64,000 nucleotides of DNA from Gammaproteobacteria bacterium Milos-ODIII6 (GTDB taxonomy: Bacteria > Pseudomonadota > Gammaproteobacteria > Chromatiales > Chromatiaceae), in contig JAPTHR010000007.1 in assembly GCA_029228645.1 (NCBI GenBank), positions 62,005-126,004 of the forward strand. Direction: 5' to 3'. Below the pieces are notes generated by a model. That model saw only the letters and a program-made list of their open reading frames with translations. It had not been told where the DNA came from and made no database searches. Each line of letters begins with the position of its first letter. Position 1 is the stretch's first letter. The position numbers and the translations under genes were made by a program. Positions 9,301 through 19,197 of the stretch are shown one piece after another.

Positions 9301-10348
9301 GAGCCGCCCCCTGCTGCTCCTGGTCTGGACAGGACTGGGTGCATGGACCCTGTATCTTCTGTCGCCGATCCTGACGCCGTTTCTGTTTGCGGCCCTGCTG
9401 GCGTACCTCGGGAACCCCTTGTTGGGCCGCCTCGAGGCCTACCACCTGCCGCGCGCCCTCGCGGTCACGCTGGTGTTCCTGGCGCTGTTCGGGCTGTTGC
9501 TGCTGCTGTTGTTGATCCTGGTCCCACGCCTCGAGGACCAGGTCTCGCAGTTGCTGGGCAGGCTCCCGCGCTACCTGGAGTGGCTCAAGGGTTATCTGCA
9601 ACCCTACCTGGAGCAGTGGCTTCCGGAGGCAAGGGAGACGCTCAATACGCAGTTGTTAGGCGAGGCGCTGGCGCAGCATTGGCAGACGGCGGGTGGGGTG
9701 CTTGCCGGGGTGTGGCAGTCGCTGAGCCGATCCGGTCTGGCGTTGATCACCTGGCTGGTCAATCTTTTGCTGGTCCCTGTTCTGGCGTTTTACCTGCTGC
9801 GCGACTGGAACAGGCTCATTTCCACCGCGGCAACACTCCTGCCGCGGGATTCCAGCGTGCCATGGCGGCGCCTGGCACGTGAGTCGGACGAGGTGCTCGG
9901 GGCATTTTTGCGCGGCCAGCTGGCGGTCATGTTTGCGCTGGGGGTGATCTATACCACCGGGCTGTGGCTGGTGGGACTGGAGTTTGCGCTCCTGATCGGG
10001 CTGCTGGCGGGCGTGGTGAGCTTTGTCCCTTATCTCGGACTGATATTCGGGATCGCCGCGGCGGGGCTGGCTTCCCTGGTCCAGTTCCAGGGCCCGGACC
10101 AACTGCATTGGGTGGCGCTGGTTTTCATCGTGGGCCAGGTGCTCGAGGGCAGTCTTCTGACCCCCCGATTGGTCGGCGAGCGGATTGGGCTGCACCCGGT
10201 CGCGGTCATCTTCGCGGTCATGGCAGGCGGCCAGCTGTATGGCTTTTTCGGCATCCTGTTGGCCCTGCCGGTCGCGGCGGTGGCGATGGTGTTCCTGCGC
10301 TACCTGCTCGAGAGCTACCAGGCCAATCAGGCCGGATCCTCGCCATGA
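9281..10348 (+). CDS. AI-2E family transporter (PerM/YdiK type)
   Basis: A polytopic membrane protein of up to 355 residues with about eight hydrophobic segments and the family pattern LLVPVLAFYLLRDW and YLLxPxLVG-like region GSLLTPRLVGERIGLHPVAVI. The family is named for TqsA, an autoinducer-2 exporter, but most members have unknown substrates; the neighbourhood (hda, yfgD, purMN) corresponds to E. coli perM. The start is either the ATG at 9281 or the GTG at 9293, which overlaps the stop of the preceding gene; the frame gives no decisive ribosome-binding site. It converges on hda with a 33-base gap. Confidence 0.88.
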   Translation: MGAGVTESRPLLLLVWTGLGAWTLYLLSPILTPFLFAALLAYLGNPLLGRLEAYHLPRALAVTLVFLALFGLLLLLLLILVPRLEDQVSQLLGRLPRYLEWLKGYLQPYLEQWLPEARETLNTQLLGEALAQHWQTAGGVLAGVWQSLSRSGLALITWLVNLLLVPVLAFYLLRDWNRLISTAATLLPRDSSVPWRRLARESDEVLGAFLRGQLAVMFALGVIYTTGLWLVGLEFALLIGLLAGVVSFVPYLGLIFGIAAAGLASLVQFQGPDQLHWVALVFIVGQVLEGSLLTPRLVGERIGLHPVAVIFAVMAGGQLYGFFGILLALPVAAVAMVFLRYLLESYQANQAGSSP

Positions 10349-10381
10349 TCGAACCGTGTAAAACCCGGGGATCGCAGCCGG

Positions 10382-11076
10382 CTATTGGTTCAACAGGCGG
10401 TCGCGAACAAAAGGGATGGTGAGGCGACGCTGTTCGGCGAGCGAATCCCGGTCGAGTCGCTCGATCAGTCTGGCCAGCTCGGAGACATCGCGGGAGTGAC
10501 GCTGCAAGAGGTAGCGCGCCACTTCCGCCGGCATGTGCAGTCCGCGCCGACGAGCGATCCGGATCAGCAGCAACTCGCGTTGCAGGTCCTGCAAAGGCTT
10601 GATTCGATAGGTTACCCCCCAGGCCAGACGTGAGCTCAGGTCCGGCAGGTCGAAGCCGGCCGTGGAAGGGGGCTTGTCCCCGCTGAAAAGCAGCCGCGCC
10701 CCGCGCTCGCGCGCGCGATTGAACAAGCCGAACAGGGCCTGTTCCCAATCCTCCTTGCCGGCGAGGCGCTCGACATCGTCGATCGCGATCAGCGGGTATT
10801 GCTCCATACCCTCGAGCAGCCCGGGTGAGAGCGTAGCGATGTCTCCCCCGGGGAGATAGGCCGGGGTCCAGCCGATCTCGCGAGCGGCATTGCATTGCCC
10901 GAGCAGGAGGTGGCTGCGACCACTACCGCGCGGTCCGTGGATGTACAGTTGCGACTCGCCGTGCTCCTGCAACTGCCGTTGCAGCAGCTGCAGCAGCGCT
11001 TCGTTGTCGCCGAAGACGAAGTCGTCGAGCCGGCTTGGGCTGCGCACCTCGAGCCCCAAAGGCAGTTGTCCGGGGT

Positions 11077-11080
<4 letters not shown>
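10382..11080 (-). CDS. hda: DnaA regulatory inactivator Hda
   Basis: Hda with the DNA-loaded beta clamp stimulates ATP hydrolysis by DnaA and so limits re-initiation. The 232-residue protein begins MNPGQLPLGL, which contains the QLPLGL-type clamp-binding motif of Hda, then has an AAA+ core: HGPRGSGRSHLLL (Walker A), LIAIDDVERL (Walker B), and SSRLAWG followed by the sensor region. The frame extends to 11362 but the ATG at 11080 overlaps the DUF2069 stop as ATGA and gives the proper length. It is the last gene of the yfgD-wrbA-DUF2069-hda operon. Confidence 0.95.
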
Positions 11081-12367
<1,287 letters not shown>

Positions 12368-12440
12368 GGCGACGACCCTGGACTGATTCGAAGGCCCGCT
12401 ATGGTAATCACTGGCCCAAAGGCTGAAAAGGGAAGGTATT

Positions 12441-13718
12441 GTGAGTATGGGTACGCGCTTGGCCACACTGGGTCCACAGTCGAAGGCTCACATCGGCAAA
12501 TTCGTCGGTTTCGTGAAGCTGGTGGTACAGCAGTTCCTGGCGCACCGCGACGACCGCAATGCCGCCGCGCTGACGTTCACCACGCTTTTGTCTCTGGTGC
12601 CCCTGATGACGGTTTCGCTGGCGATTTTCTACGCCTTTCCGGCAGCGGAAGAGGTGAATGCCGTGCTGCAGGATTTTCTGTTCCAGAATTTCATGCCGAC
12701 AGCCGGCGAAGTACTGCAACAGCACCTGGACGCCTTCATCAGCAAGGCCTCAAGCCTGAGTGGGCCCAGCTTTGCCGTCCTGATCGCTGTGGCGCTGCTG
12801 TTGATGTCGAACATCGACCAGTCGCTGAACACCATCTGGGAGGTGCGCGCGAAACGCGGCTTCGTCAGCAAGTTCCTAACCTATTGGGCTGTACTGACCC
12901 TCGGTCCGCTTCTCATTACCGCCAGCGTGCTGGCCACCTCGAAACTGGTGATCCTGGCAGGCATGGCGCATTCGCCCTGGTGGGAGGGGCTCCTCAAGCT
13001 GGCCCCGGTATCGAGTTCGCTGCTCGCGTTCACCCTGATCTACGGGCTGGTGCCGAATGTGCGCGTGAAGTTCTCGCATGCACTCATCGGCGGCGCCGTG
13101 GCGGCGCTGTTGTTCGAGCTGGCCAAGCGACTGTTCGCTTTCTACCTCCAGACCTTCCCCACCTACGAGGCGATTTATGGTGCGCTGGCCACGGTGCCGA
13201 TCTTCCTGGTGTGGTTGTACCTGACCTGGACCATCGTTCTGATAGGGGCAGAGGTGGCCCATGGATTGCGCCTGTATCATTGGAACAAGCCGAATCCCCG
13301 TGGAGTGGAACCCGGCTTCAGCGATGCGGTCTACCTGTTGCTATTGCTGGACGAGGCCTCTGCGCAGGGGAGGGCGCTCTCGCTGTGGGAGATCACCGCT
13401 TCCTGCGACGCCTGGCGGGAGGACCGGATAGCCAACCTCCTGGCTGACATGCAGGAGCGCCACTGGGCGCACCAGACAGCGGATGGTTCCTGGTCACTGG
13501 CACGGCGCCTGAACGACCTGACCCTGTACGAAGTCCTGATGCAGGGTCGCTATCCGCTGCCGAAGGAGTCGGATGTTCGCTGGGATGGCGTCTCGGGACT
13601 GGCCGATCGATTCCAGGCGGCCCGCTCCGGGGCGGCGGGGGCTCTGGATGTGGCGCTGGCGGAATTCAGGCTCAGGCGGGCGGACACCCCTTCGCTCGTT
13701 GCGCGACAGGGAGGTTGA
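12441..13718 (+). CDS. YihY family inner-membrane protein
   Basis: A 425-residue protein of the YihY/BrkB family (UPF0761). It shows the family segments RNAAALTFTTLLSLVPLM near the first membrane helix and GGAVAALLFELAKRLFAFY and LVWLYLTWTIVLIGAEV towards the last, with six or so hydrophobic helices in residues 30-290, and a soluble tail of about 130 residues. The family was once called ribonuclease BN in error; its real role is unknown. Start is GTG at 12441 (GGAAGG just upstream) or ATG at 12447. It is divergent from yfgD with a 73-base control region. Confidence 0.88.
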   Translation: MSMGTRLATLGPQSKAHIGKFVGFVKLVVQQFLAHRDDRNAAALTFTTLLSLVPLMTVSLAIFYAFPAAEEVNAVLQDFLFQNFMPTAGEVLQQHLDAFISKASSLSGPSFAVLIAVALLLMSNIDQSLNTIWEVRAKRGFVSKFLTYWAVLTLGPLLITASVLATSKLVILAGMAHSPWWEGLLKLAPVSSSLLAFTLIYGLVPNVRVKFSHALIGGAVAALLFELAKRLFAFYLQTFPTYEAIYGALATVPIFLVWLYLTWTIVLIGAEVAHGLRLYHWNKPNPRGVEPGFSDAVYLLLLLDEASAQGRALSLWEITASCDAWREDRIANLLADMQERHWAHQTADGSWSLARRLNDLTLYEVLMQGRYPLPKESDVRWDGVSGLADRFQAARSGAAGALDVALAEFRLRRADTPSLVARQGG

Positions 13719-13746
13719 GCTGGATACTTTGCAACCCGGCTGCGGC

Positions 13747-13772
13747 GGATCGTCCTGATCCAGGGTTTTTTC
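13747..13772 (+). terminator. Possible weak terminator after yihY
   Basis: GGATC at 13747-13751 pairs with GATCC at 13757-13761 around a five-base loop, and a T-rich run (about six T) follows from 13766. The stem is short for an intrinsic terminator, so this is tentative. Confidence 0.35.
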
Positions 13773-13845
13773 AGTGTGGATGCAGGAATTGTCGGCAGGG
13801 AATAGCGTCTGCATGCCCAAATTCATCTCTTGCCTGGGAAGGGTA

Positions 13846-14328
13846 ATGTTTCGATCACGTCTTTTTCTCGTTTTTGTTCTGCTCCTGGCGGTCCCCGCGG
13901 CTTATTCCGATGACCGGGTGGACTTCACCCTGCCGGATATGCAGGGTAAGCCTCATCGACTTTCCGATTACCGTGGACAGTGGGTCCTGGTCAACTACTG
14001 GGCAACCTGGTGTCCACCCTGCCGCGAGGAGTTGCCTGAGCTCGAGGTGTTACACAGCCAGTCGGATGGGAAGGCGGTGGTGCTTGGCGTGAATACCGAG
14101 GCGATCGATCACGAGGAATTGTCATCCTTCCTGGAAGAGCAGTTCCTTTCGTTTCCAATTCTGGTTGCGGGGCCGCGGCCCAAGCCGGCGCAGCGCCTTG
14201 GCAGTCTGCAGGGCCTGCCGACCTCCTTCCTGGTCGCGCCGGATGGACGCCTGGCAGCGAAGACGGTCGGTCCGGTGACCGCTGATGGCGTTCGCCAATT
14301 CATCCAACAATACGAACGGTCCAACTGA
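13846..14328 (+). CDS. TlpA/ResA-type periplasmic thiol-disulfide protein
   Basis: A 160-residue thioredoxin-fold protein with a signal peptide (residues 1-21, cleavage near AYS/DD). The redox motif WCPPC is at residues 55-59 (Cys56, Cys59), after NYWAT, and the cis-Pro loop is GLPTSF, so this is a TlpA/ResA-like, probably reducing, periplasmic thioredoxin. The ATG at 13846 has GGGAAGGG upstream and places the signal peptide at the N-terminus; the frame extends to 13774. It opens a run of four closely packed genes ending at 16945 (two thioredoxin-fold proteins, TolC and adaptor). Confidence 0.88.
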   Translation: MFRSRLFLVFVLLLAVPAAYSDDRVDFTLPDMQGKPHRLSDYRGQWVLVNYWATWCPPCREELPELEVLHSQSDGKAVVLGVNTEAIDHEELSSFLEEQFLSFPILVAGPRPKPAQRLGSLQGLPTSFLVAPDGRLAAKTVGPVTADGVRQFIQQYERSN

Positions 14329-14343
14329 GAGGGGTAAGTGGCA

Positions 14344-14883
14344 ATGTCGATCGTCACACGCTGTTTTGCAATACTTGTGCTGCTGTGTGCGCCTCTGGCG
14401 CAGGCGGCGGAGACACGCGACCCGCAGCGTTACTTCTTCGACGAGAGCTTCGGGGATCTCAGCGAGGAACTCGAGAACGTGCGCGACCAGGGCAAGCGCG
14501 GCATTCTCATCATGTTCGAGATGGACGAGTGCCCTTTCTGCCATCGGATGAAATCGATGGTGCTCAACCAGCGCGACGTGCAGGACTTCTTCAAAGAACA
14601 TTTTCTGATCCTTTCGATCGACGTCGAGGGGGATGTCGAGATCGTCGATTTCGAGGGGCGTCAGACGGCGATGAAGGATTTTGCGCTCGAGCAGTTCCGG
14701 GTGCGTGCGACCCCGGTGTTCGCGTTCTTCGATCCCGATGGCAAGTTGCTGACGCGCTATACCGGCGCGGCCCGGGACAAGCAGGAATTTCTGCTCCTCG
14801 GGCGCTACGTGGTTGAACAGATTTACCTCGAGGAACCGTTTGCGCGTTACAAGCGCCGCATGAAGCAGCAGGCGCAACCTTGA
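14344..14883 (+). CDS. Exported thioredoxin-fold protein (CPFC motif)
   Basis: A 179-residue exported protein with signal peptide residues 1-21 (cut near AQA/AE) and a thioredoxin-like domain: motif ECPFCHRMK with Cys63 and Cys66, and cis-Pro at RATPVFAF. It resembles the SoxW/thioredoxin_2 group rather than TlpA. GTG at 14338 is possible, but ATG at 14344 sits at a better distance from GAGGGG. The gene follows the TlpA-like gene by 15 bases and overlaps the TolC gene by four bases (TTGA), so it is translated together with an export complex. A second redox protein of different subtype beside the first suggests two distinct steps of thiol handling (inference). Confidence 0.82.
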   Translation: MSIVTRCFAILVLLCAPLAQAAETRDPQRYFFDESFGDLSEELENVRDQGKRGILIMFEMDECPFCHRMKSMVLNQRDVQDFFKEHFLILSIDVEGDVEIVDFEGRQTAMKDFALEQFRVRATPVFAFFDPDGKLLTRYTGAARDKQEFLLLGRYVVEQIYLEEPFARYKRRMKQQAQP

Positions 14884-16166
14884 TCTACCAGCGTCTCGTT
14901 CTTGCCGGCCTGTTCGTGCTGGCATCCATGGCGTCTGCGAGCGACTCGCGAGAACCTCTGCCGGATCCGCTCGGGCTCGATCAGGCGCTCCGGCTTGCGG
15001 TGGAGGGCGTGCCGGCGCTGCTGAGCGCAGACGCGGGGCGCGAGGGGGCAAATGCCGACCTCCTTGCTGCACAATCGCTGCATGACTTTCGGATTGGTCT
15101 GGAGGGCAGGGCGCGCCTGGTCGAGCCGTCCTTCAAGTCGGATAACGACGATCCCAACGACAGCCAGGCCCGCCTGCTGCTGAGCAAGCGTCTCTACGAT
15201 TTCGGCTACGGCGAGGCGCTCGAGTCGGCCGCCGACAAGAGCCGCCAGGCCAGCGAGTTCGAGGTCCGGGAGGCGCGCCAGCAGCACATCCTCACGATCA
15301 TGCGCGCCTTCTTTGATGTCATCCTCGCTGACCTGAGCTACGCGCGCGACAATGAGGCCATGACGGTCGCCTTCCTGGCGTGGGACAAGGCGCGCGACGA
15401 AAACGAGTTGGGCCGCTTCTCAGATGTGGAATTGCTGCGTCTTGAAGCCGACTACGAGGAAGCCCGCCGGCAGCGTCTGATCACCGAGCAGAGCCAGCGC
15501 CTGACGCGATCACGCCTGGCGATAGCCATGGGACGACCCAACGATCTCGCATCCAATCTGAGCGCGCCTGCGATTGACCTGGGGCAGGCCGCGGAAGGCG
15601 ATTTCGAGGAATTCTGGCAACGCGTGCAGGCAGGGCACCCGCTTCTGCGTGCGCTCGCGATGCGCCTGGAGGCGGCCAGTGACCAGCTCGCCTCGGCGCG
15701 TGCGAGCCATGGACCGGTGCTCAGCGCCGAGCTGGAGGCCGGGGTATACAACCGGAACACCGCGTCCACCCACCCGCTGGGGGGTGGTCTGCTGCTCGAA
15801 GTGCCGCTGTATACGGGCAGCCGCAAGGACGCAGCCGTAATGCAGGCGCAGGCGGGACTCACCGAGGCAAAGGGGGCACACCTGGAAGCGCAACTGCAAC
15901 TGCGACAGCAGGCGCTCGAGGCCTGGTTGGAGCGGGTGCGGCTGCGCAGTGACATCCGTGCCTTCGGGATTCAGGGCGATTACCGCGATCTCTATCTTGA
16001 TCGCAGTCGCGCTCTGTATGAACTTGAAGTCAAAACGGATCTCGGTGACGCCATGACGCGGATCACCGAGGTGCGCGTAAAGCGAATGCGTGCCCTGTTC
16101 GACTGGGCGATCAACGAGGCCCGGATCAAGGCGCTGACGGGCAGTCTGTTGGAGGACGACACATGA
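14880..16166 (+). CDS. TolC family outer-membrane protein
   Basis: A 428-residue outer-membrane efflux protein with a signal peptide (about residues 1-21) and two repeats of long amphipathic helices typical of TolC. Start is TTG at 14880, overlapping the previous stop as TTGA; no ATG or GTG nearby gives a signal peptide. Its stop overlaps the next start (ATGA), so a TolC-adaptor pair is translationally coupled. No dedicated inner-membrane transporter is encoded with it. Confidence 0.85.
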   Translation: MIYQRLVLAGLFVLASMASASDSREPLPDPLGLDQALRLAVEGVPALLSADAGREGANADLLAAQSLHDFRIGLEGRARLVEPSFKSDNDDPNDSQARLLLSKRLYDFGYGEALESAADKSRQASEFEVREARQQHILTIMRAFFDVILADLSYARDNEAMTVAFLAWDKARDENELGRFSDVELLRLEADYEEARRQRLITEQSQRLTRSRLAIAMGRPNDLASNLSAPAIDLGQAAEGDFEEFWQRVQAGHPLLRALAMRLEAASDQLASARASHGPVLSAELEAGVYNRNTASTHPLGGGLLLEVPLYTGSRKDAAVMQAQAGLTEAKGAHLEAQLQLRQQALEAWLERVRLRSDIRAFGIQGDYRDLYLDRSRALYELEVKTDLGDAMTRITEVRVKRMRALFDWAINEARIKALTGSLLEDDT

Positions 16167-16945
16167 TCAAGCCGTTGCAGGGGGTGGCGAAAGCCCTGTT
16201 GATTTTGAGCCTGCTGGGTATCGTTCCCGCTTCGCTCGCCGGTGAACTCGCGGCGACAGTGGACTGGGGAAAGCGCCTGGGGATGGGTACGCTGGTACCC
16301 GGGGTCGTGCAGAGGGTGGAGGTGAGCCCGGGGCAGCGGGTGGAGGCCGGGGCACCATTGCTGGCGCTCGATCAGAAAGCCTATCGCGCCCGGCTGCGTG
16401 CCGCCGAGGCGGATGTACGCCGCGCGCGTATCCTGCTTGACGAGGCCCGGCTCGAATTCGAGCGCGCGCAGGAGCTGTTCGATCGCACGGTTCTGTCCAA
16501 GCACGATCTCATGCTCGCCGAAATCGGGTTGCGCACCGCCGAGGCAGAGACTGCCGCCGCCAACGCGGGGGTCGTGGCGGCGCGCTCGGAGATAGCCTAC
16601 AGCGAGTTGCAGGCGCCCTTCGATGGTATCGTGATCGAGGTCCGCGCAGAGCCGGGGCAGGCGGTCAATGCGGAATCCGGGGTCCCGGAACTGCTGGTAC
16701 TGGTCGATGACCGGACTCTCAAAGTGAAGGCGCTTGCCGATGCCGGCTCGCTGGCGGCAATCCTGGCGGCGGATGCGGTCCGGGTGAAGTTGGATGGGAG
16801 GGAACTGGTGGCCAGCGAGGTCCGGCCCGGGTTCGAGTCCATGAAAAACGTCCAGGGACAGGAGCTCTTCGCTGTTATCGCGGTGGTGGAGCGTCCCGAC
16901 GATCTGGTGGTGCGTTCGGGGCAATCCGCAAGAATTCTCTGGTAG
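16163..16945 (+). CDS. Periplasmic adaptor (membrane fusion) protein
   Basis: A 260-residue HlyD/RND-type adaptor with a signal peptide (residues 1-26, ending SLA/GE). A biotinyl-lipoyl-like half, PGVVQRVEVSPGQRVEAGAPLLALD, is followed by an alpha-hairpin (about residues 70-145, heptad-rich RAAEADVRRAR...) and the second lipoyl half SELQAPFDGIVIEVRAEPGQAV. At 260 residues it is shorter than most RND adaptors (350-400), with a reduced beta-barrel/membrane-proximal part. It ends six bases before the convergent cpdA stop; no pump gene follows. Confidence 0.84.
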   Translation: MIKPLQGVAKALLILSLLGIVPASLAGELAATVDWGKRLGMGTLVPGVVQRVEVSPGQRVEAGAPLLALDQKAYRARLRAAEADVRRARILLDEARLEFERAQELFDRTVLSKHDLMLAEIGLRTAEAETAAANAGVVAARSEIAYSELQAPFDGIVIEVRAEPGQAVNAESGVPELLVLVDDRTLKVKALADAGSLAAILAADAVRVKLDGRELVASEVRPGFESMKNVQGQELFAVIAVVERPDDLVVRSGQSARILW

Positions 16946-16950
16946 TAGCC

Positions 16951-17853
16951 CTACTCGTAGCCGCCCGAGGCGACTTCCAGGCCGGCGGGCATCTCGTCTA
17001 TGCGCATCACTTCGCTCAATATCTTGCCGTTTGGCGTCAGGGTCAGCAAGCGGAACCCGGGCTGACGCTGGTCTACCGAGAAGTCCTTGGATTCCGGTTC
17101 GAACTGGACGCAGGTCGAGGGCGTTCCCATGAGGCGCAAGCCATTGCGTTGCTCGTCGAACTGCTGGTGGACGTGTCCCCAAAGCAGTCCTTTGACCTCG
17201 GGGTGAGCAGCGATCGTATCGAAGAAGATCGCGGCGTCATCCAGGCCCATTTCATCCAGCCAGGCGCTGCCGACGGCAACCGGCTGATGGTGCATGCTGA
17301 TCAGCGTCGGTTGGCGGGATGTCTCGAGGGTCTGCCGCAGGTGCTGCAACTCCGTCTGCCCCAGGCACCCCCCGACCTTCCCGGGCACGACGGAGTCCAG
17401 GAGGATCAGGCGCCATCCCTTGTTTTCAACCACTCGCGGGCAGGAGACGCGCTTTCCCCGCAGGTGCTCGCGCATCGTGTCGGGGTCGTCGTGGTTGCCA
17501 GGCAGGCAATACACCGGGACGCCGAAACTGTCGAGGATGTCGGCCAGCTGGCGGTAACCTGTCGGGGTCGCGTCGTGTACCAGATCGCCGGTCGCCAGGA
17601 CCAGGTCCGGCTGCCAGCCGGTGTCGACGAAGGCCTGAATGACTGCACGAAAGCTCGCGAGTGTGTCTACACCAAGCAGACGACCTGTATTGTCCGAATA
17701 CAGGTGGGTGTCTGTTATCTGTAGAATCTTCAGGGAATCTCGCGGCACGGCCGTCCTCCGTTGCCCACGCTCCCGGGCCAGGCTGAGGTCTACAGGTTCC
17801 GATGCACCTTTGCGCAACCCGTCATAGTCTCTTTTGCCGGTTTTCGACATCAT
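16951..17853 (-). CDS. cpdA: 3',5'-cyclic-AMP phosphodiesterase CpdA
   Basis: Metallophosphoesterase that hydrolyses cAMP to AMP. Metal-binding motifs run in order: ITDTHLY, ATGDLVHD, PGNHDD, SMHHQPV and WGHVHQQFDE; all match CpdA class III phosphodiesterases. The frame gives 300 residues with a 40-residue extension before LKILQITDTH compared with E. coli; two adjacent ATGs (17853, 17850) begin it, without a strong ribosome-binding site, so a start closer to the domain is possible. It is divergent from oxyR across a 288-base region. Confidence 0.9.
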   Translation of the reverse strand: MMSKTGKRDYDGLRKGASEPVDLSLARERGQRRTAVPRDSLKILQITDTHLYSDNTGRLLGVDTLASFRAVIQAFVDTGWQPDLVLATGDLVHDATPTGYRQLADILDSFGVPVYCLPGNHDDPDTMREHLRGKRVSCPRVVENKGWRLILLDSVVPGKVGGCLGQTELQHLRQTLETSRQPTLISMHHQPVAVGSAWLDEMGLDDAAIFFDTIAAHPEVKGLLWGHVHQQFDEQRNGLRLMGTPSTCVQFEPESKDFSVDQRQPGFRLLTLTPNGKILSEVMRIDEMPAGLEVASGGYE

Positions 17854-18141
17854 AGGTCAGTAGACTCCCGATCCAACAGCCTGGTTTCCGCGTAATGTGA
17901 GCGAGTTCCCGCTCCCGCTTGCTTCCTGCAGGGAAGTTCAGCAGGGATCAGTGGCCTTGCCCTGCCCGAGTCGCGGTAACATGTCCACGGGTCGATGCAC
18001 GGCAGACCGCCGATAACGAATACTGTTCCCAATTGCAGTATTTTTAGCGGCTCGTTTGGCACATTTAACGGCCTTACAGCTGTTTCTTTAGTTCCGGGGC
18101 CGATGTCTGGAGACACTGCCCCGCATTATCCATTTTTCGCT

Positions 18142-19068
18142 ATGACCCTGAACGAGTTGAGATACATCGTGGCTGTCGCCAGAGAGCGACACTTTGGACG
18201 TGCTGCAGAGGCCTGCCACGTCAGTCAGCCGACACTCAGCGTGGCGGTGAAAAAGCTGGAGGACGAACTGGGCATCCGGCTGTTCGAGCGGCGCAAGGGC
18301 GACATCAGCGTCACCCCGATCGGGGAGCAGGTGATCGGCCAGGCACAGCGGGTTCTGGAAGAGGCCAGTGGGCTGCGCCAGATCGCCGCCCAGGGAAAGG
18401 ATCAGTTGGCTGGGCCGCTTCGCCTGGGGGCGATCTACACCATCGGCCCCTACCTGCTACCGAACCTCATCCCGAGGCTGGCGGATGCCGCACCCAATAT
18501 GCCGCTGGTGGTAGAGGAGAACTACACGGCGGTCCTGAGTGAACGGCTTAAACAGGGCGATCTCGACGTCATCATCATCTCACTGCCGTTCGAGGAGCCC
18601 GGTCTGCGGACACTGCCACTGTACGAAGAGCCCTTTGTGCTGTTGATTCCCAGTTCGCATCCGTTCAACCAGCGCAAACGTGTCGATGTCGATAAGTTGA
18701 GCAAGGAGGACGTCCTGCTGCTGGGGTCGGGGCATTGCTTTCGCGACCAGGTGCTGGAGATCTGCCCGGACTGCCTCGGCAAGAGCAGCGAGGGCCACCC
18801 CCGCCAGACCATGGAAGGGAGTTCCCTCGAGACCATCCGCTACATGGTGGCCAGTGGCCTGGGTGTCACGGTGCTGCCCTGCACGGCGGCCGGAGCGGAG
18901 CGATTCTCCGAGCGTCTGCTCGAGATTCGCCGGTTTTCCGGGAAATCACCCAGCCGCGTGGTGGCGCTGGCTTGGCGCAAGAGTTTCCCGAGACCCGAGG
19001 CGGTCAATCTGCTGCGGGAGACGATTCAGGCCTGTCGACTAAGCTGTACGCGTAATGTCAAAAAGTAG
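18142..19068 (+). CDS. oxyR: Peroxide-sensing regulator OxyR
   Basis: LysR-type regulator: an N-terminal helix-turn-helix (HFGRAAEACHVSQPTLSVAVKKLE) and a sensor domain with the OxyR redox pair in GHCFRDQVLEIC, the two Cys nine residues apart as in E. coli Cys199/Cys208. I chose ATG at 18142, giving 308 residues and the family N-terminus MTLNELRYIV; the frame extends to 17995 without support. OxyR activates peroxide defence genes when these Cys form a disulfide. An OxyR-type operator lies just after its stop (19075), preceding rubrerythrin, so its direct target is next door. Confidence 0.95.
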   Translation: MTLNELRYIVAVARERHFGRAAEACHVSQPTLSVAVKKLEDELGIRLFERRKGDISVTPIGEQVIGQAQRVLEEASGLRQIAAQGKDQLAGPLRLGAIYTIGPYLLPNLIPRLADAAPNMPLVVEENYTAVLSERLKQGDLDVIIISLPFEEPGLRTLPLYEEPFVLLIPSSHPFNQRKRVDVDKLSKEDVLLLGSGHCFRDQVLEICPDCLGKSSEGHPRQTMEGSSLETIRYMVASGLGVTVLPCTAAGAERFSERLLEIRRFSGKSPSRVVALAWRKSFPRPEAVNLLRETIQACRLSCTRNVKK

Positions 19069-19074
19069 GACTCC

Positions 19075-19112
19075 AATAGGTTTAATCTATCGGAGGAATT
19101 ACCAGAAACAAT
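19075..19112 (+). promoter_or_regulatory. OxyR operator upstream of rubrerythrin
   Basis: ATAGGTTTAATCTAT at 19076-19090 matches all ten fixed positions of the OxyR half-dyad consensus (ATAGntnnnanCTAT). A second, weaker dyad, ATTACCAGAAACAAT at 19098-19112, starts exactly 22 bases later and keeps six of ten positions, the spacing expected for a bound OxyR tetramer. The site ends just before the predicted -35 box at 19113, as in activated OxyR promoters. Confidence 0.78.
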
Positions 19113-19141
19113 TTCACTCTAGGGAGGGGGATGCCTATATT
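19113..19141 (+). promoter_or_regulatory. Predicted sigma-70 promoter for rubrerythrin operon
   Basis: TTCACT (19113-19118) and TATATT (19136-19141) are separated by 17 bases. The -35 box is weak, as expected for an activator-dependent promoter, and abuts the OxyR operator. The leader downstream holds a perfect six-base-pair hairpin at 19155-19170 (GCCGGA/TCCGGC) and the strong site TGGAGG at 19185-19190. Confidence 0.6.
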
Positions 19142-19197
19142 CTCCCCGCTAGCTGCCGGAATCGTCCGGCTTGTTTGAAGCAAATGGAGGAATACCA

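Noticed and set aside
18000-18141. Upstream start for OxyR (from 17995)
   Set aside because: The extra residues do not match OxyR; MTLNELRYIV at 18142 is the family N-terminus.
19131-19178. 15-codon leader frame (MPIFSPLAAGIVRLV) with good ribosome-binding site before rubrerythrin
   Set aside because: Its ATG overlaps the predicted -10 region (19136-19141) of the OxyR-dependent promoter, so it would not be transcribed from the proposed start. Unproven, and short frames of this size arise by chance.
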